From: Deferribacteres bacterium
GTDB lineage: Bacteria; Zhuqueibacterota; Zhuqueibacteria; Zhuqueibacterales; Geothermadaptataceae
DNA: 64,000 nucleotides
Assembly: GCA_020633655.1 (NCBI GenBank)
Contig: JACKDF010000001.1
Span: 434,001-498,000, forward strand
Direction of reading: 5' to 3'
A model generated the notes under the pieces. It saw nothing but the letters and a program-made list of their open reading frames with translations. It was not told the DNA's origin and did not search any database. Each line of letters opens with the position of its first letter. Position 1 is the stretch's first letter. The translations under genes and the position numbers were made by a program. This document shows, piece after piece, positions 1-7,923 of the stretch.

Positions 1-525
1 GTATAACGCAGCCAGATCAAATCCAACGCCCATAGCACTCTCGGTTGCGAGTTTTTGCATGATCAATTTTGTGTTTAAACCAAGTGCAAAATGAGAATTC
101 AAGCGGTGGCCGTAGGTCAGCAAAAGCGCATTTTCCTGGTTCGAAAATTCGAAATCAGGTGTGGATGAATCCCCCGTGCGAGCTTCAAGGGAATTGATGG
201 ACAATCCTATCCAGCTGAGTCCAATCGAGCCAGATCGTCCTAAGGGCATAGCTGCACTGACAAAATTGAAATTGCGGTCCAAAGATAATTTGTGATAGGA
301 AGCAATTATTTCAGCCTGATTGATTTGCGCCAATCCAGCTGGATTCCAGTAACCTGCAGAGGCGTCATTTGCAATAGCCGTAAATGCGCCGCCAACGCCA
401 TCGGCACGAACACCCGCGCCAAGGCGTAAAAATGCGCCAGCCTGTCCGCCATCCTGTGCAAAGACTGGCTGCAATACGCATAAAATCGTAAGCGTGATGC
501 TGTATAAAACCGTGTTCATTTTCAT
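1..525 (-). CDS. PorV/UPF0164-like outer-membrane protein, partial
   Basis: The first 175 codons of a gene whose 3' end lies left of the window. The ATG at 525-523 follows a GGATAG-type ribosome binding site. The product opens with a signal peptide of about 20 residues (ending PVFAQ). The mature start runs GAFLRLGAGVRADGVGGAFT and then contains NDASAGYWNPAGLA. This glycine-rich opening is typical of the PorV/PorQ/UPF0164 outer-membrane beta-barrel family. In Bacteroidota PorV works with the type IX secretion system, attaching cargo to the cell surface. Three proteins in this window carry type IX-like sorting domains, so such a role would fit, but UPF0164 paralogues are common in FCB genomes and the exact role is inference. 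The family call is fairly sure. Confidence 0.8.
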   Translation of the reverse strand, partial: MKMNTVLYSITLTILCVLQPVFAQDGGQAGAFLRLGAGVRADGVGGAFTAIANDASAGYWNPAGLAQINQAEIIASYHKLSLDRNFNFVSAAMPLGRSGSIGLSWIGLSINSLEARTGDSSTPDFEFSNQENALLLTYGHRLNSHFALGLNTKLIMQKLATESAMGVGFDLAALY

Positions 526-559
526 AATTTTCTATCCTTTATCATCTCAGCATTCAAAG

Positions 560-642
560 CTGCTTTGTTCATACAATGCTCCAGGTGAGTGATGGTCCGG
601 GGATATCTCCTGACCAAATCTTGAGGTTTATGTATAAAGCAG
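560..642. repeat. palindromic intergenic element, copy A
   Basis: An 83-bp element with imperfect inverted ends (CTGCTTTGTTCATAC at 560-574; GTATAAAGCAG at 632-642). A nested central hairpin is built around GGGGATATCTCC, flanked by GGTC and GACC. It lies 9 bp past the stop codon of the DUF2271 gene. Copy B at 33617-33704 has the same architecture, and copies C and D share its ends but have different centres. Confidence 0.65.
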
Positions 643-651
643 GCTAAATCA

Positions 652-3126
652 TTAGTGCATCACGACGATGCGAATAAATTGGATGGATTCAATCGTTTTT
701 ATTCGGGCGAAATAAACGCCGTTGGCGACTTCCCTGCCGCTCTCATTGGTTCCATCCCATGTTTCGGAATTGTGTACGCCGGCAGCCATCGTTTGATCAT
801 CTAATATGGTACGCACCAGGCGGTTGCTCATGTCATAAACGCCAATACTAACCCGTTGCGCCGTTTCCAACTCATAACGCAGCACCGTTTGTTGCTCACC
901 CGGGCGAAAAGGATTGGGGTAGTTATAGCTTTTTTTCTCTGCTGTAGATTGCTGATTCCCGGAATCCGCAGGTGCAAGCACGCTTACGGAGCTGGAACGA
1001 ACACTTTCACCCCCCGAGGCATCGTAGGCACTCACGGCAAAATAATATCGCGTGCCTGCTGTCAATTGAGCGGATTGGTAGCTTAAGGTGTTTTGCACAT
1101 CAATTTTTTGCGTGAAATTTTCACTGCCAGACCCGATGTGTACGTTATACCCTGTCACACCCGCTGAAGGGCTTGCACTCCACGATAACAGCGCCTGAGC
1201 CCCGTTCAACGTCACTGTCAAATTCCCCGGGGGAGTCAACGTTCCCGAATTCCCGGAAATCAGCACATTTACCGAAGTAGAAAGAACGCTTTCATAACCC
1301 GAGGCATCGTAAGCACTCACTGCAAAATAATAACGTGTGTCACTAGCCAATTGCGCAGTCTGATAACTCAGTGTATTTTGCACATCGATTTTTTGGGTAT
1401 AATTCTCATTACCTGCACCGATGTGTACAAAATATCCTACCACATCAGGCTGTGGGCTGGCATTCCACGACAACAAGGCTTGCGATCCGTTTAACACGGC
1501 AATCAAACCACCCGGTGTGCCAGGTGCTCCGGTGGTGTCGGCTTGTCCTTCCGGTGTCATCGAAAAATTCTTTTGTGAGATGATGTCACCAGCATTGAAG
1601 GAAATGTATTCTGCAATGGACTCGTAACCGGCTTTTTGCAAAACGATGTCATAGGTCGCTGCAGCGATATCAACAAACGCATAGTTACCCGACGCATTCG
1701 TGCTGGTTTGATAAACAACAGCGCTGTTTTGTTGCAGTTGCACCGAGACATCTGCTATTATTTGATTTGTCGCCGCATTAAATACAGCGCCACTCACCGA
1801 AGCATAGGCATTTAACGGCACAAGAGAAATATGAATCGTGAAATTCTGGCCGTCAGCAATATTCAACGACTGCGAATAAACCTGATACCCAGATTTTGTC
1901 ACCCGCAACGTATAACTTCCGCTCGCCAGATCAGTGAATTCAAAAGCACCGGAACTATTGGTCGTGGTGCTAACGGCGACCGCGTTGTTTTGCAATAATT
2001 CCACAATTGCCGCAGTGACCATTGCATGACTGTTGGCATCGCTCACTGTACCACTGAAAGCAACGACCTGGATGCTTTGATCAAGGTAAATGGTATGGTT
2101 TGACTGGTTATCGCCAGTGTTCAGATTGATATTTTCCGAATAATTCTGATAACCAGTCAGGTTGACGAGAAGAGAGTAACTTCCAGCAGTGATATTGTTA
2201 AAGGCATAAGCGCCTGCAGAAGTGGATGTTGTTTCATAAATCACCTGGCCATTTTGCAGCAATCGTACACTTGCCCCTGATACTGCCGTCGTCGTGCCTG
2301 TCTGATAAATAGTGCCACTTATCGTAGCAATACTCGCAACCTGCGGCGATAATGCAATGTTTTTACCTGTCACCGCTTGTCCTTCGGAGAGGGTGATGGA
2401 TTCGCTGTGCTCCTGATAACCACTCGCCGTAACACGCAAGGTATAACTTGCTGCGGCAATATTGGCGATGCTGTAATTTCCCGATCCATCTGTTGTCGCG
2501 TTGTATACCGAAGAACTCCCTTGCAATAATTCAACAGTCGCGCCTGAAACACCACTTCCGGACTGGCTGTCTGTAATCGTTCCAGCAAGCGATGCAGGGG
2601 TTACCACAGCCGAAGCAATATAGCTTAATTGTATATTGATAAAATTGCCATCATTTGCAGGGCTAAGAGTTTGATTGGAAGTACTTTTACTAAATTCAAC
2701 GTAGCTCAGTTTCCCCGTACTGTTGTTTTCAGTGAACTCCATATAAATTCGATAGTTACCATCCGCCACGAGATTCCCGTTAGAGTCCGTACAGTCCCAG
2801 GTTACATTATGTGTCTGGTGGCTGTTAATCGTTGCACTGGTGACTGCATCGACATAATTTTCACCACTGCTGCTGCGCCAGTTAGTGAGATAACCTGCGC
2901 GTGTACGCGCCCATATTTTCAATGTCTGCACAAATGCTCCCTGAGCATCCGTAATCCAAATCACACCGACATTCCGTGGACTGTAACGCCCGTTATATGT
3001 CGTCGTTTGCACTGAAAAATCAACACTGCCGCTGGTTTGCCAGGCATATATGGCATCGGTGCTTACAAAAACCAACACACCGAATAGAAAGAGAAAGGTT
3101 AACTGAATTCGTTTCATCGTATGCAT
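652..3126 (-). CDS. Secreted DUF2271 / CarboxypepD_reg / FN3 protein with type IX-like sorting domain
   Basis: An 824-aa secreted modular protein. The chosen ATG (3126) follows GGAAG and leaves a signal peptide of about 28 residues; a second ATG at 3117 is equally plausible, and the longer frame from 3165 would bury the signal. After the signal comes a DUF2271-like domain (about 35-175) with LKIWARTRAGYLTNW and DAVTSAT (about 93-99), the latter resembling FMN-attachment motifs of ApbE substrates. Four carboxypeptidase-regulatory-like beta domains follow (about 180-535), each with a G-x-V-(E/R)-L-L-Q pattern, then two near-identical FN3 domains (about 540-735). The C terminus (from SYNYPNPFRPGEQ) is a FlgD-like/type IX sorting module. 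The product is probably surface-exposed or released. Its ligand is unknown. Confidence 0.8.
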   Translation of the reverse strand: MHTMKRIQLTFLFLFGVLVFVSTDAIYAWQTSGSVDFSVQTTTYNGRYSPRNVGVIWITDAQGAFVQTLKIWARTRAGYLTNWRSSSGENYVDAVTSATINSHQTHNVTWDCTDSNGNLVADGNYRIYMEFTENNSTGKLSYVEFSKSTSNQTLSPANDGNFINIQLSYIASAVVTPASLAGTITDSQSGSGVSGATVELLQGSSSVYNATTDGSGNYSIANIAAASYTLRVTASGYQEHSESITLSEGQAVTGKNIALSPQVASIATISGTIYQTGTTTAVSGASVRLLQNGQVIYETTSTSAGAYAFNNITAGSYSLLVNLTGYQNYSENINLNTGDNQSNHTIYLDQSIQVVAFSGTVSDANSHAMVTAAIVELLQNNAVAVSTTTNSSGAFEFTDLASGSYTLRVTKSGYQVYSQSLNIADGQNFTIHISLVPLNAYASVSGAVFNAATNQIIADVSVQLQQNSAVVYQTSTNASGNYAFVDIAAATYDIVLQKAGYESIAEYISFNAGDIISQKNFSMTPEGQADTTGAPGTPGGLIAVLNGSQALLSWNASPQPDVVGYFVHIGAGNENYTQKIDVQNTLSYQTAQLASDTRYYFAVSAYDASGYESVLSTSVNVLISGNSGTLTPPGNLTVTLNGAQALLSWSASPSAGVTGYNVHIGSGSENFTQKIDVQNTLSYQSAQLTAGTRYYFAVSAYDASGGESVRSSSVSVLAPADSGNQQSTAEKKSYNYPNPFRPGEQQTVLRYELETAQRVSIGVYDMSNRLVRTILDDQTMAAGVHNSETWDGTNESGREVANGVYFARIKTIESIQFIRIVVMH

Positions 3127-3601
3127 CTTGCTTCCAATCCTGTGATTTAGCATCTCTAAAGTCATTTCCTGTTTCGGTCACATCCTGTTTTTGGCAACAT
3201 TTATGCCGTGCACGCCCATTTATATTAGTACAAGTCTTTGCAGCATAGATAAACTCATAAATTTGTTGAGTCCTCTGCTCACGATCCATCTTCTTTATCG
3301 ACAACTTTTTCTAATAAATTTTAATGAAGGGATTTATGGAATTACAAATTTTGCGTTAAAAAGTGAGGGAATGATTTCAAAATCGAAAGTAGGATGCCGA
3401 TGCATTCTATGAACTACCACATGAGCTACTTTTTCGTACTTGAAACTAAAATTAAAATGCAGCCTTGAATTAAGAATTTTTACTTTAGCAATTAAGAAAT
3501 TTGCACTGCGTCTTTGATGTCGATAAGAATTTGGCATTAGGATTGCCATCAGGATGAGCTTTTAATAAACGCATGAATCAAAGTTGTGAACAGGTTTTTG
3601 G
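3127..3601. other. Divergent intergenic region, 475 bp
   Basis: AT-rich spacer between the minus-strand DUF2271 gene and the plus-strand redox operon. It must hold promoters for both directions, but no convincing promoter consensus, hairpin, RNA gene or small ORF with a ribosome binding site was found. Confidence 0.5.
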
Positions 3602-3955
3602 ATGAAACTTCTTCTTAGGAAAAATATTATCTCCGTTCTCGTTCTCCTCGCCGTTTCGGTTGGCTGCACGAAATTGATGCCGACGGCAGCAAAACCGAAC
3701 GTACCGGAGGATCACACAAAAAATATTCACGGTGTGCTTCACAAGCCGGGCTACGAGGAGCCGATGGAATTTGAAAGTGGTTGTTCAGAGCGGTTTTGCC
3801 ACGGCACAGCCCTTGAAGGCGCCGTCGTTATCATCGATGAAGGACCAGTTGTAGCGCCATCGTGCTTTCAATGCCATGAAGACAAGTGGAATAATGCTAC
3901 TGAAGAAAATTCAGCCCCTGCTTTGAAAATGCTATTAAAATCACCGAATGATTAA
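3602..3955 (+). CDS. Small c-type-cytochrome-like lipoprotein
   Basis: A 117-aa exported protein. A hydrophobic leader (residues 4-20) ends at Gly21-Cys22, a plausible though non-canonical lipobox, so a membrane-anchored lipoprotein is likely. The mature part has one canonical heme-binding motif, CFQCH (88-92), and an atypical C-x4-C-H motif, CSERFCH (61-67). Further His residues (38, 43, 47) could be distal ligands. A one- or two-heme electron carrier in the periplasm is the best reading. It leads an operon with a TlpA thioredoxin (18 bp downstream), DUF4266 and DUF3570. No named cytochrome family was recognised. Confidence 0.6.
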   Translation: MKLLLRKNIISVLVLLAVSVGCTKLMPTAAKPNVPEDHTKNIHGVLHKPGYEEPMEFESGCSERFCHGTALEGAVVIIDEGPVVAPSCFQCHEDKWNNATEENSAPALKMLLKSPND

Positions 3956-3973
3956 ACAGCGTGGAGTCTCACC

Positions 3974-4483
3974 ATGAACAAGATGAAAAAGCTCATCTTT
4001 ATTCTATTTGCACTTTCGACATCAATTTATGCCCAGGATGTGAATTCCAAAGCACCTGTGTTCACAGGAAAAACAATGGATGGGAAGGCGTTTAATTTAG
4101 CTGAATACAAAGGTAAAGTCGTTTTGCTCGATTTTTGGGCAAGCTGGTGCGGGCCTTGTAAAAAAGAATTTCCATTTTTAATGGGTCTGCAGGAAAAAAC
4201 CAAAAGCCAGCCATTCCATGTCGTCACCATTAATGTAGATACCGAGGCCAGTAAAATGATGGGATTCTTGAAAGAACAACCAAGGAAACCGAATTTTCCC
4301 GTCGTTGTTGATCCGGAAGGAAAGCTACCGGAAAAATACAAAGTTGAAGGTATGCCAACAACCGTGTTAATCGATCAAAACGGGGTAATTCGTTTTCGTC
4401 ACACTGGTTTTGTCGAGAGTGACAAGGCAAAATTTATCCAGGAGATCAAAACGCTGCTAAAGCAAGGGCAGCTAACAGAATAA
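3974..4483 (+). CDS. TlpA-family thiol:disulfide oxidoreductase
   Basis: A 169-aa periplasmic thioredoxin-like protein. A signal peptide (1-20, ending SIYA) is followed by a TlpA/AhpC-TSA fold with active site WCGPC (Cys59, Cys62) and the cis-proline loop GMPTT near residue 128. The start is supported by GGAG seven bases upstream. Family members reduce or exchange disulfides in exported proteins, often keeping cytochrome heme-binding cysteines reduced. The adjacent heme-motif lipoprotein and the Cys-rich DUF4266 product are reasonable partners here, but this is inferred from context. Thioredoxin, DUF4266 and DUF3570 genes are often neighbours in other bacteria. Confidence 0.85.
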   Translation: MNKMKKLIFILFALSTSIYAQDVNSKAPVFTGKTMDGKAFNLAEYKGKVVLLDFWASWCGPCKKEFPFLMGLQEKTKSQPFHVVTINVDTEASKMMGFLKEQPRKPNFPVVVDPEGKLPEKYKVEGMPTTVLIDQNGVIRFRHTGFVESDKAKFIQEIKTLLKQGQLTE

Positions 4484-4554
4484 ATATGTCTTTGGCTCTT
4501 CATGGGGGACTTTGAATTTCCAGAAAAAAACTACTGTATTTTAATAATGAGGAA

Positions 4555-4773
4555 ATGATGAGAAGAAAAATTTTATGGATTGTCGCTTTTGCTGCAATGG
4601 TTGGTTTGACAAATTGTGCTGCCGTACAACCCTGGCAAAAAGGCGAACTCGCAGACCCGATTATGATATTCAATGAAAATTCAATCGATGCGGGCATTAA
4701 TGAACATTATCTGGAATATCGCGAAGGATCGAGTGGCGGGACAGGAGCACAAAGCGGAGGTTGTGGTTGTTGA
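4555..4773 (+). CDS. DUF4266 lipoprotein with Gly/Cys tail
   Basis: A 72-aa exported protein. A basic start and hydrophobic segment lead to Cys21 (LTNC, a loose lipobox). The short mature chain contains VQPWQKGELADP and ends in SGGTGAQSGGCGC, the hallmark of DUF4266. GAGGAA abuts the first ATG (4555), so the second ATG (4558) may be the true start. The stop overlaps the DUF3570 ATG by one base (TGATG), so the two are probably translationally coupled. Its function is unknown. The conserved CGC tail next to a TlpA thioredoxin suggests a redox or metal role, which is inference. Confidence 0.8.
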   Translation: MMRRKILWIVAFAAMVGLTNCAAVQPWQKGELADPIMIFNENSIDAGINEHYLEYREGSSGGTGAQSGGCGC

Positions 4774-5942
4774 TGCGCGTTATAAAATTCGTCCTCCTGC
4801 TTGTCGTTTTTCTCAATTTTTACGACCTCAGTGCACAGGATTTGCCTGCTGATGAGCTCCAGGCGACGTTAAATTCCTATTCGGATAATTTCGGCGTCTC
4901 TATTTTCTATCCTTCGTTGTCGTTCACGAAAGCCGTGCGCGAAAAATCGACCGTAAATGTTCGATATCTTGTGGACGCCATTTCTTCGGCATCGATGAAA
5001 AGTCACTTCGACGTCGATGGTGTAAGTTCAGCCACAAAAAAAGACCACGGCGGTGGCGACGACGCACCAGACGAAGTACGGCAGGAATTCGGGCTGGGAA
5101 TCCAGGAAGTAATGTCGGGTGGTGTTCTCAAAAACAGCACTATCGCGATTAACGGTTTGTATAGCGTGGAGCACGATTACGCATCGAAGACTTTCACCAG
5201 CACCTATACTTATCAAATGGCGAAAAAAAACTCCACATTATCGTTGGGCATTGTCCGCCGGTGGGATCGGGTTTTTCCACAAATACGCGATTGGGAAAAA
5301 AAGACGAATGTGATTTCCTACAGCGGAACCTACTCACAAATTCTCAACGCCCAGTCGATTGTGCAGCTAATTTATTCGTACAGCGAAATGGAAGGCTTCC
5401 TTTCTGATGCCTACATGGTCGTTTCGATCATCGATGATGCGATGGAAAATTTCACAAATTACGAACCTGTCCATCCAGGCACCAGGGTACGCCGCGCTTT
5501 CGGTGGCTATTTGAATTATAAGAGCGGAAATAATTCGGCGATTAATATCGGCCTGCGTTATTACAATGATTCCTGGGATGTACGCTCCCTGACATCGTCC
5601 ATTGGCTATCAACACCACCTGAATCCGGCAGTAACCCTTGGCTTCACACTGAGAAATTACACGCAAAAGAAAGCCTTCTTCTTCAAGCCACGTTATCTCT
5701 GGGAAGAAGAGTTTATGACGGTGGATCCGAAACTGGATGATTTATATTCAAATGACTACCAGTTCAAATTAACCATAAAAGGCGGGCAGTACAAAGGCTT
5801 GCCATTGCTGTCCAATCCAAAACTGGAGTGCAACCTGCGGATGAATTTTTATCACCGGCACAACGAAACACCGAACTGGCACAGCCGTCAAAAAAATTTA
5901 TATGCCATGGTCGTGAGTTTCGGGGTACGTTATCATCTTTAG
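4773..5942 (+). CDS. DUF3570 outer-membrane protein
   Basis: A 389-aa protein starting at the ATG that overlaps the DUF4266 stop; the longer TTG start at 4761 lies inside the upstream gene. It has a signal peptide (1-22, ending DLSAQ) and alternating beta-rich segments in the rest, ending VVSFGVRYHL, consistent with an outer-membrane barrel. Near the N terminus are two FMN-attachment-like motifs, DAISSAS (68-74) and DGVSSAT (82-88), followed by a His/Gly/Asp stretch (HGGGDD). In other genomes an ApbE flavin transferase often neighbours this family; none is seen here. Whether it is flavinylated is a hypothesis. Confidence 0.75.
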   Translation: MRVIKFVLLLVVFLNFYDLSAQDLPADELQATLNSYSDNFGVSIFYPSLSFTKAVREKSTVNVRYLVDAISSASMKSHFDVDGVSSATKKDHGGGDDAPDEVRQEFGLGIQEVMSGGVLKNSTIAINGLYSVEHDYASKTFTSTYTYQMAKKNSTLSLGIVRRWDRVFPQIRDWEKKTNVISYSGTYSQILNAQSIVQLIYSYSEMEGFLSDAYMVVSIIDDAMENFTNYEPVHPGTRVRRAFGGYLNYKSGNNSAINIGLRYYNDSWDVRSLTSSIGYQHHLNPAVTLGFTLRNYTQKKAFFFKPRYLWEEEFMTVDPKLDDLYSNDYQFKLTIKGGQYKGLPLLSNPKLECNLRMNFYHRHNETPNWHSRQKNLYAMVVSFGVRYHL

Positions 5943-6012
5943 GGGAATTTTTTATTTTTCTCTTTTAACGGGAAGGAAAATACTTGTTAATCTTCGCAAC
6001 AACACTATATTA

Positions 6013-6051
6013 AAAGCTTGCTAAACACCTCGCCTCGCAAGCTTTCTTTTT
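6013..6051 (+). terminator. Rho-independent terminator of the redox operon
   Basis: Perfect 9-bp stem AAAGCTTGC (6013-6021) / GCAAGCTTT (6037-6045), followed by CTTTTT. It lies 70 bp after the DUF3570 stop. Confidence 0.85.
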
Positions 6052-6083
6052 ATCCTTTTCTGTTCCAATTCCCAGAGACATTT

Positions 6084-6752
6084 ATGAGTATATTTCATTA
6101 TCCCGTGCTGCTTTTTGTAGCAGCGTTTTCATTTTCATTGTGGCAGCTTATTGCGAGAACTTTCAGCCTGACGCAGGATGTGAAGTTTTTTGCTGGTGGC
6201 TTTGTTTTGGCGGTAGCTTATAATATTATTAGGAAAAGAGGAAAAATGTGGAACCTATTCTGGCATGAACTTACCCATGCTGTATGGGGGAAATTTTTCC
6301 TTAAGCGAACTGTAAAATTACACATTGAGGATACAAAAGATAAAAGAGGAGGAGTGATAGGATTTAATAACCTGGGAAAATTCGTTGACCTATTTATATC
6401 GCTTGCTCCATATTTTTTCCCATTATTTCCACTTATATTATTGATCATGAAAAAATTTTTTGCAATTCCTTATATTTCATTAATGTCAGGATTTATTGGC
6501 TATTCACTTACAATTTTTTATTTTGATCAATGGCATTCTTTAAAAATTGAACAACCTGATTTTGATGTAACAAATAAATTCATGTGCTATACTACCATTC
6601 TCATTATGCATTCCTTTTTCCTCGCAATCATCGCTATTTCACTACTCGATCAACATGCCTTTACTGAATATTTTACCGTGGCAGCTTTGAATCTCATCGA
6701 AAAAATTAATCCACCGCTTGGCGGGTTGGAAGGAATAATTTACGGTCAATAA
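6084..6752 (+). CDS. M50-like zinc metallopeptidase, membrane protein
   Basis: A 222-aa polytopic protein. The ATG at 6084 is chosen because the longer frame from 6018 starts inside the preceding terminator. The zinc-protease motif HELTH (61-65) sits in WNLFWHELTHAVWG next to hydrophobic segments. About five membrane segments are visible (roughly 8-30, 33-50, 110-150, 160-175, 190-212). A second metal-ligand region could be DQWHS. This resembles small M50-type intramembrane peptidases. The substrate is unknown. The gene is clearly more AT-rich than its neighbours. It converges tail to tail with the thioesterase gene, one base apart. Confidence 0.6.
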   Translation: MSIFHYPVLLFVAAFSFSLWQLIARTFSLTQDVKFFAGGFVLAVAYNIIRKRGKMWNLFWHELTHAVWGKFFLKRTVKLHIEDTKDKRGGVIGFNNLGKFVDLFISLAPYFFPLFPLILLIMKKFFAIPYISLMSGFIGYSLTIFYFDQWHSLKIEQPDFDVTNKFMCYTTILIMHSFFLAIIAISLLDQHAFTEYFTVAALNLIEKINPPLGGLEGIIYGQ

Positions 6753-6753
6753 A

Positions 6754-7155
6754 TCAGGACAGTGTTTGTAGCATCTCTTTGAGTCTATCCGGTACTGGCA
6801 TCTTTTTTCCAGAGGCAAGATTGACGACGACGTGCACTGTGCGTACTTTGCCAACCGGCTCACCCGATTCCTTTTGAAAATCATAATTGAGTATGTAGGA
6901 TGATGCTCCAATTTTATTCAGGTGAATTATCACTTGAATTTTATCACTGGCACACAACTCGCCGAGATAATCGGCTTCAGCATGTACGATAGGCAAAGAA
7001 AATTCATAACGCGTATCTAAATCACGCAGAGGAAAACCGTGATCCAGGAGAAAGCTTTCATAAGCATCATGGGCGATTTTCAACAATTCTGCGAAAAACA
7101 ATCGCCCGGCGGCATCGGTTTCGTGGAGTTTTATGCGGGTCGTATACGTGTACAT
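6754..7155 (-). CDS. Acyl-CoA thioesterase, 4HBT/YbgC-like hotdog protein
   Basis: A 133-aa single hotdog-fold enzyme. The N terminus TRIKLHETDAAGRLFFA carries the D-x-x-G pattern, with Asp14 as the expected catalytic residue, followed by the long hotdog helix AHDAYESFL. This form is typical of 4-hydroxybenzoyl-CoA thioesterase and DHNA-CoA hydrolase relatives, which act as tetramers in the cytoplasm. No menaquinone or aromatic-degradation genes are adjacent, so the substrate cannot be assigned. Confidence 0.85.
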   Translation of the reverse strand: MYTYTTRIKLHETDAAGRLFFAELLKIAHDAYESFLLDHGFPLRDLDTRYEFSLPIVHAEADYLGELCASDKIQVIIHLNKIGASSYILNYDFQKESGEPVGKVRTVHVVVNLASGKKMPVPDRLKEMLQTLS

Positions 7156-7331
7156 TTGCAGTTATGATAACATCCGCAAAAGCGATGCGATCATTCCTTA
7201 AGATTAAATTTATGATGGTTAAATGGAATCCACATATCCCGACAGCAGATTGGAACTTGCACGACAACCAAACCCGGGATGCAATTTTGTGACGCGGAAA
7301 AATAAGAAAATATACTGGAGAAAGAAATGAG

Positions 7332-7640
7332 TTATTTACCAACTTTATCCATTAACCAGCACATCAATATCCATTGATACGCACTAAACCAGGCAATAAC
7401 CAGGGCAGAAAAAAAATAATCAACCAGCCACCAAAAATGAAAAAGTCGCGGTTGATAAAGGGCGACCAGGCCAAAAGCAACCCAGTGGCCAAAACAATAC
7501 CCGCAGGACAGTAATCCTCCGAGAATTTTTTTGCTATTAGTCCACGCACGTAAAGGTTCAAAGATTTTTGTTTCCGTTACTGTAAAAGATATTGAGGCTA
7601 CAGCAAACGACAAATAAAAAACGTGCCCGATTGCTTCCAT
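7332..7640 (-). CDS. DUF1360 membrane protein
   Basis: A 102-aa protein starting at the ATG (7640) behind GGTGG; the ORF could begin three codons earlier at a GTG. It has three hydrophobic segments (about 5-22, 50-62, 70-92) and the motif LLSCGYCFGHWVAF, with a CxxC pair (Cys46, Cys49) at the start of a membrane helix, as in DUF1360. Its function is unknown. A 22-codon ORF with a strong ribosome binding site ends 27 bp upstream in the same frame, so the two are likely co-transcribed. Confidence 0.65.
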   Translation of the reverse strand: MEAIGHVFYLSFAVASISFTVTETKIFEPLRAWTNSKKILGGLLSCGYCFGHWVAFGLVALYQPRLFHFWWLVDYFFSALVIAWFSAYQWILMCWLMDKVGK

Positions 7641-7667
7641 AAGGGCCACCTATCCTATCAGAATCAG

Positions 7668-7736
7668 TCAGCTTCCGCCACAGCAGTGAGCGACGGGGCG
7701 AAGCATGTATTTTTGTGTCCAGATTTTTGAGGTCAT
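7668..7736 (-). CDS. Small ORF, 22-residue peptide ending CCGGS
   Basis: ATG (7736-7734) eight bases behind a strong AAAGGAGA ribosome binding site, then 21 codons and TGA (7670-7668). The peptide begins MTSKIWTQKYMLR and ends PVAHCCGGS. It has no signal peptide and is basic, with a paired-Cys/paired-Gly tail. It sits directly upstream of the DUF1360 membrane gene. It could be a leader peptide for translational coupling, a peptide that is modified, or the partner of the CxxC membrane protein. None of these is proven. An overlapping 83-codon frame lacks a comparable ribosome binding site. Confidence 0.5.
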   Translation of the reverse strand: MTSKIWTQKYMLRPVAHCCGGS

Positions 7737-7923
7737 ATTGAGTCTCCTTTGTTTTATTCAATTGACTTTTTGATTTATGTAAAACTAATTGATATTTCGC
7801 CATTTTCACTTCAATACGATTTGTCTTTCATTATGCATTATTTGTTTTAGGCAAAGGTATGGTGAGTACATACCGTTTGAAAACGACAACAACCTGATCG
7901 TCCTTTATTTTACATTATATCGG

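Noticed and set aside
6018..6083. N-terminal extension of the M50-like protein
   Set aside because: The extension begins inside a strong terminator hairpin and has no ribosome binding site; the ATG at 6084 gives a normal membrane-protein start.
7558..7809. 83-codon ORF overlapping the 22-codon ORF and the DUF1360 start
   Set aside because: It has no clear ribosome binding site, its C-terminal half is the DUF1360 gene read out of frame, and composition is unlike a real protein. The 22-codon ORF with AAAGGAGA fits better.
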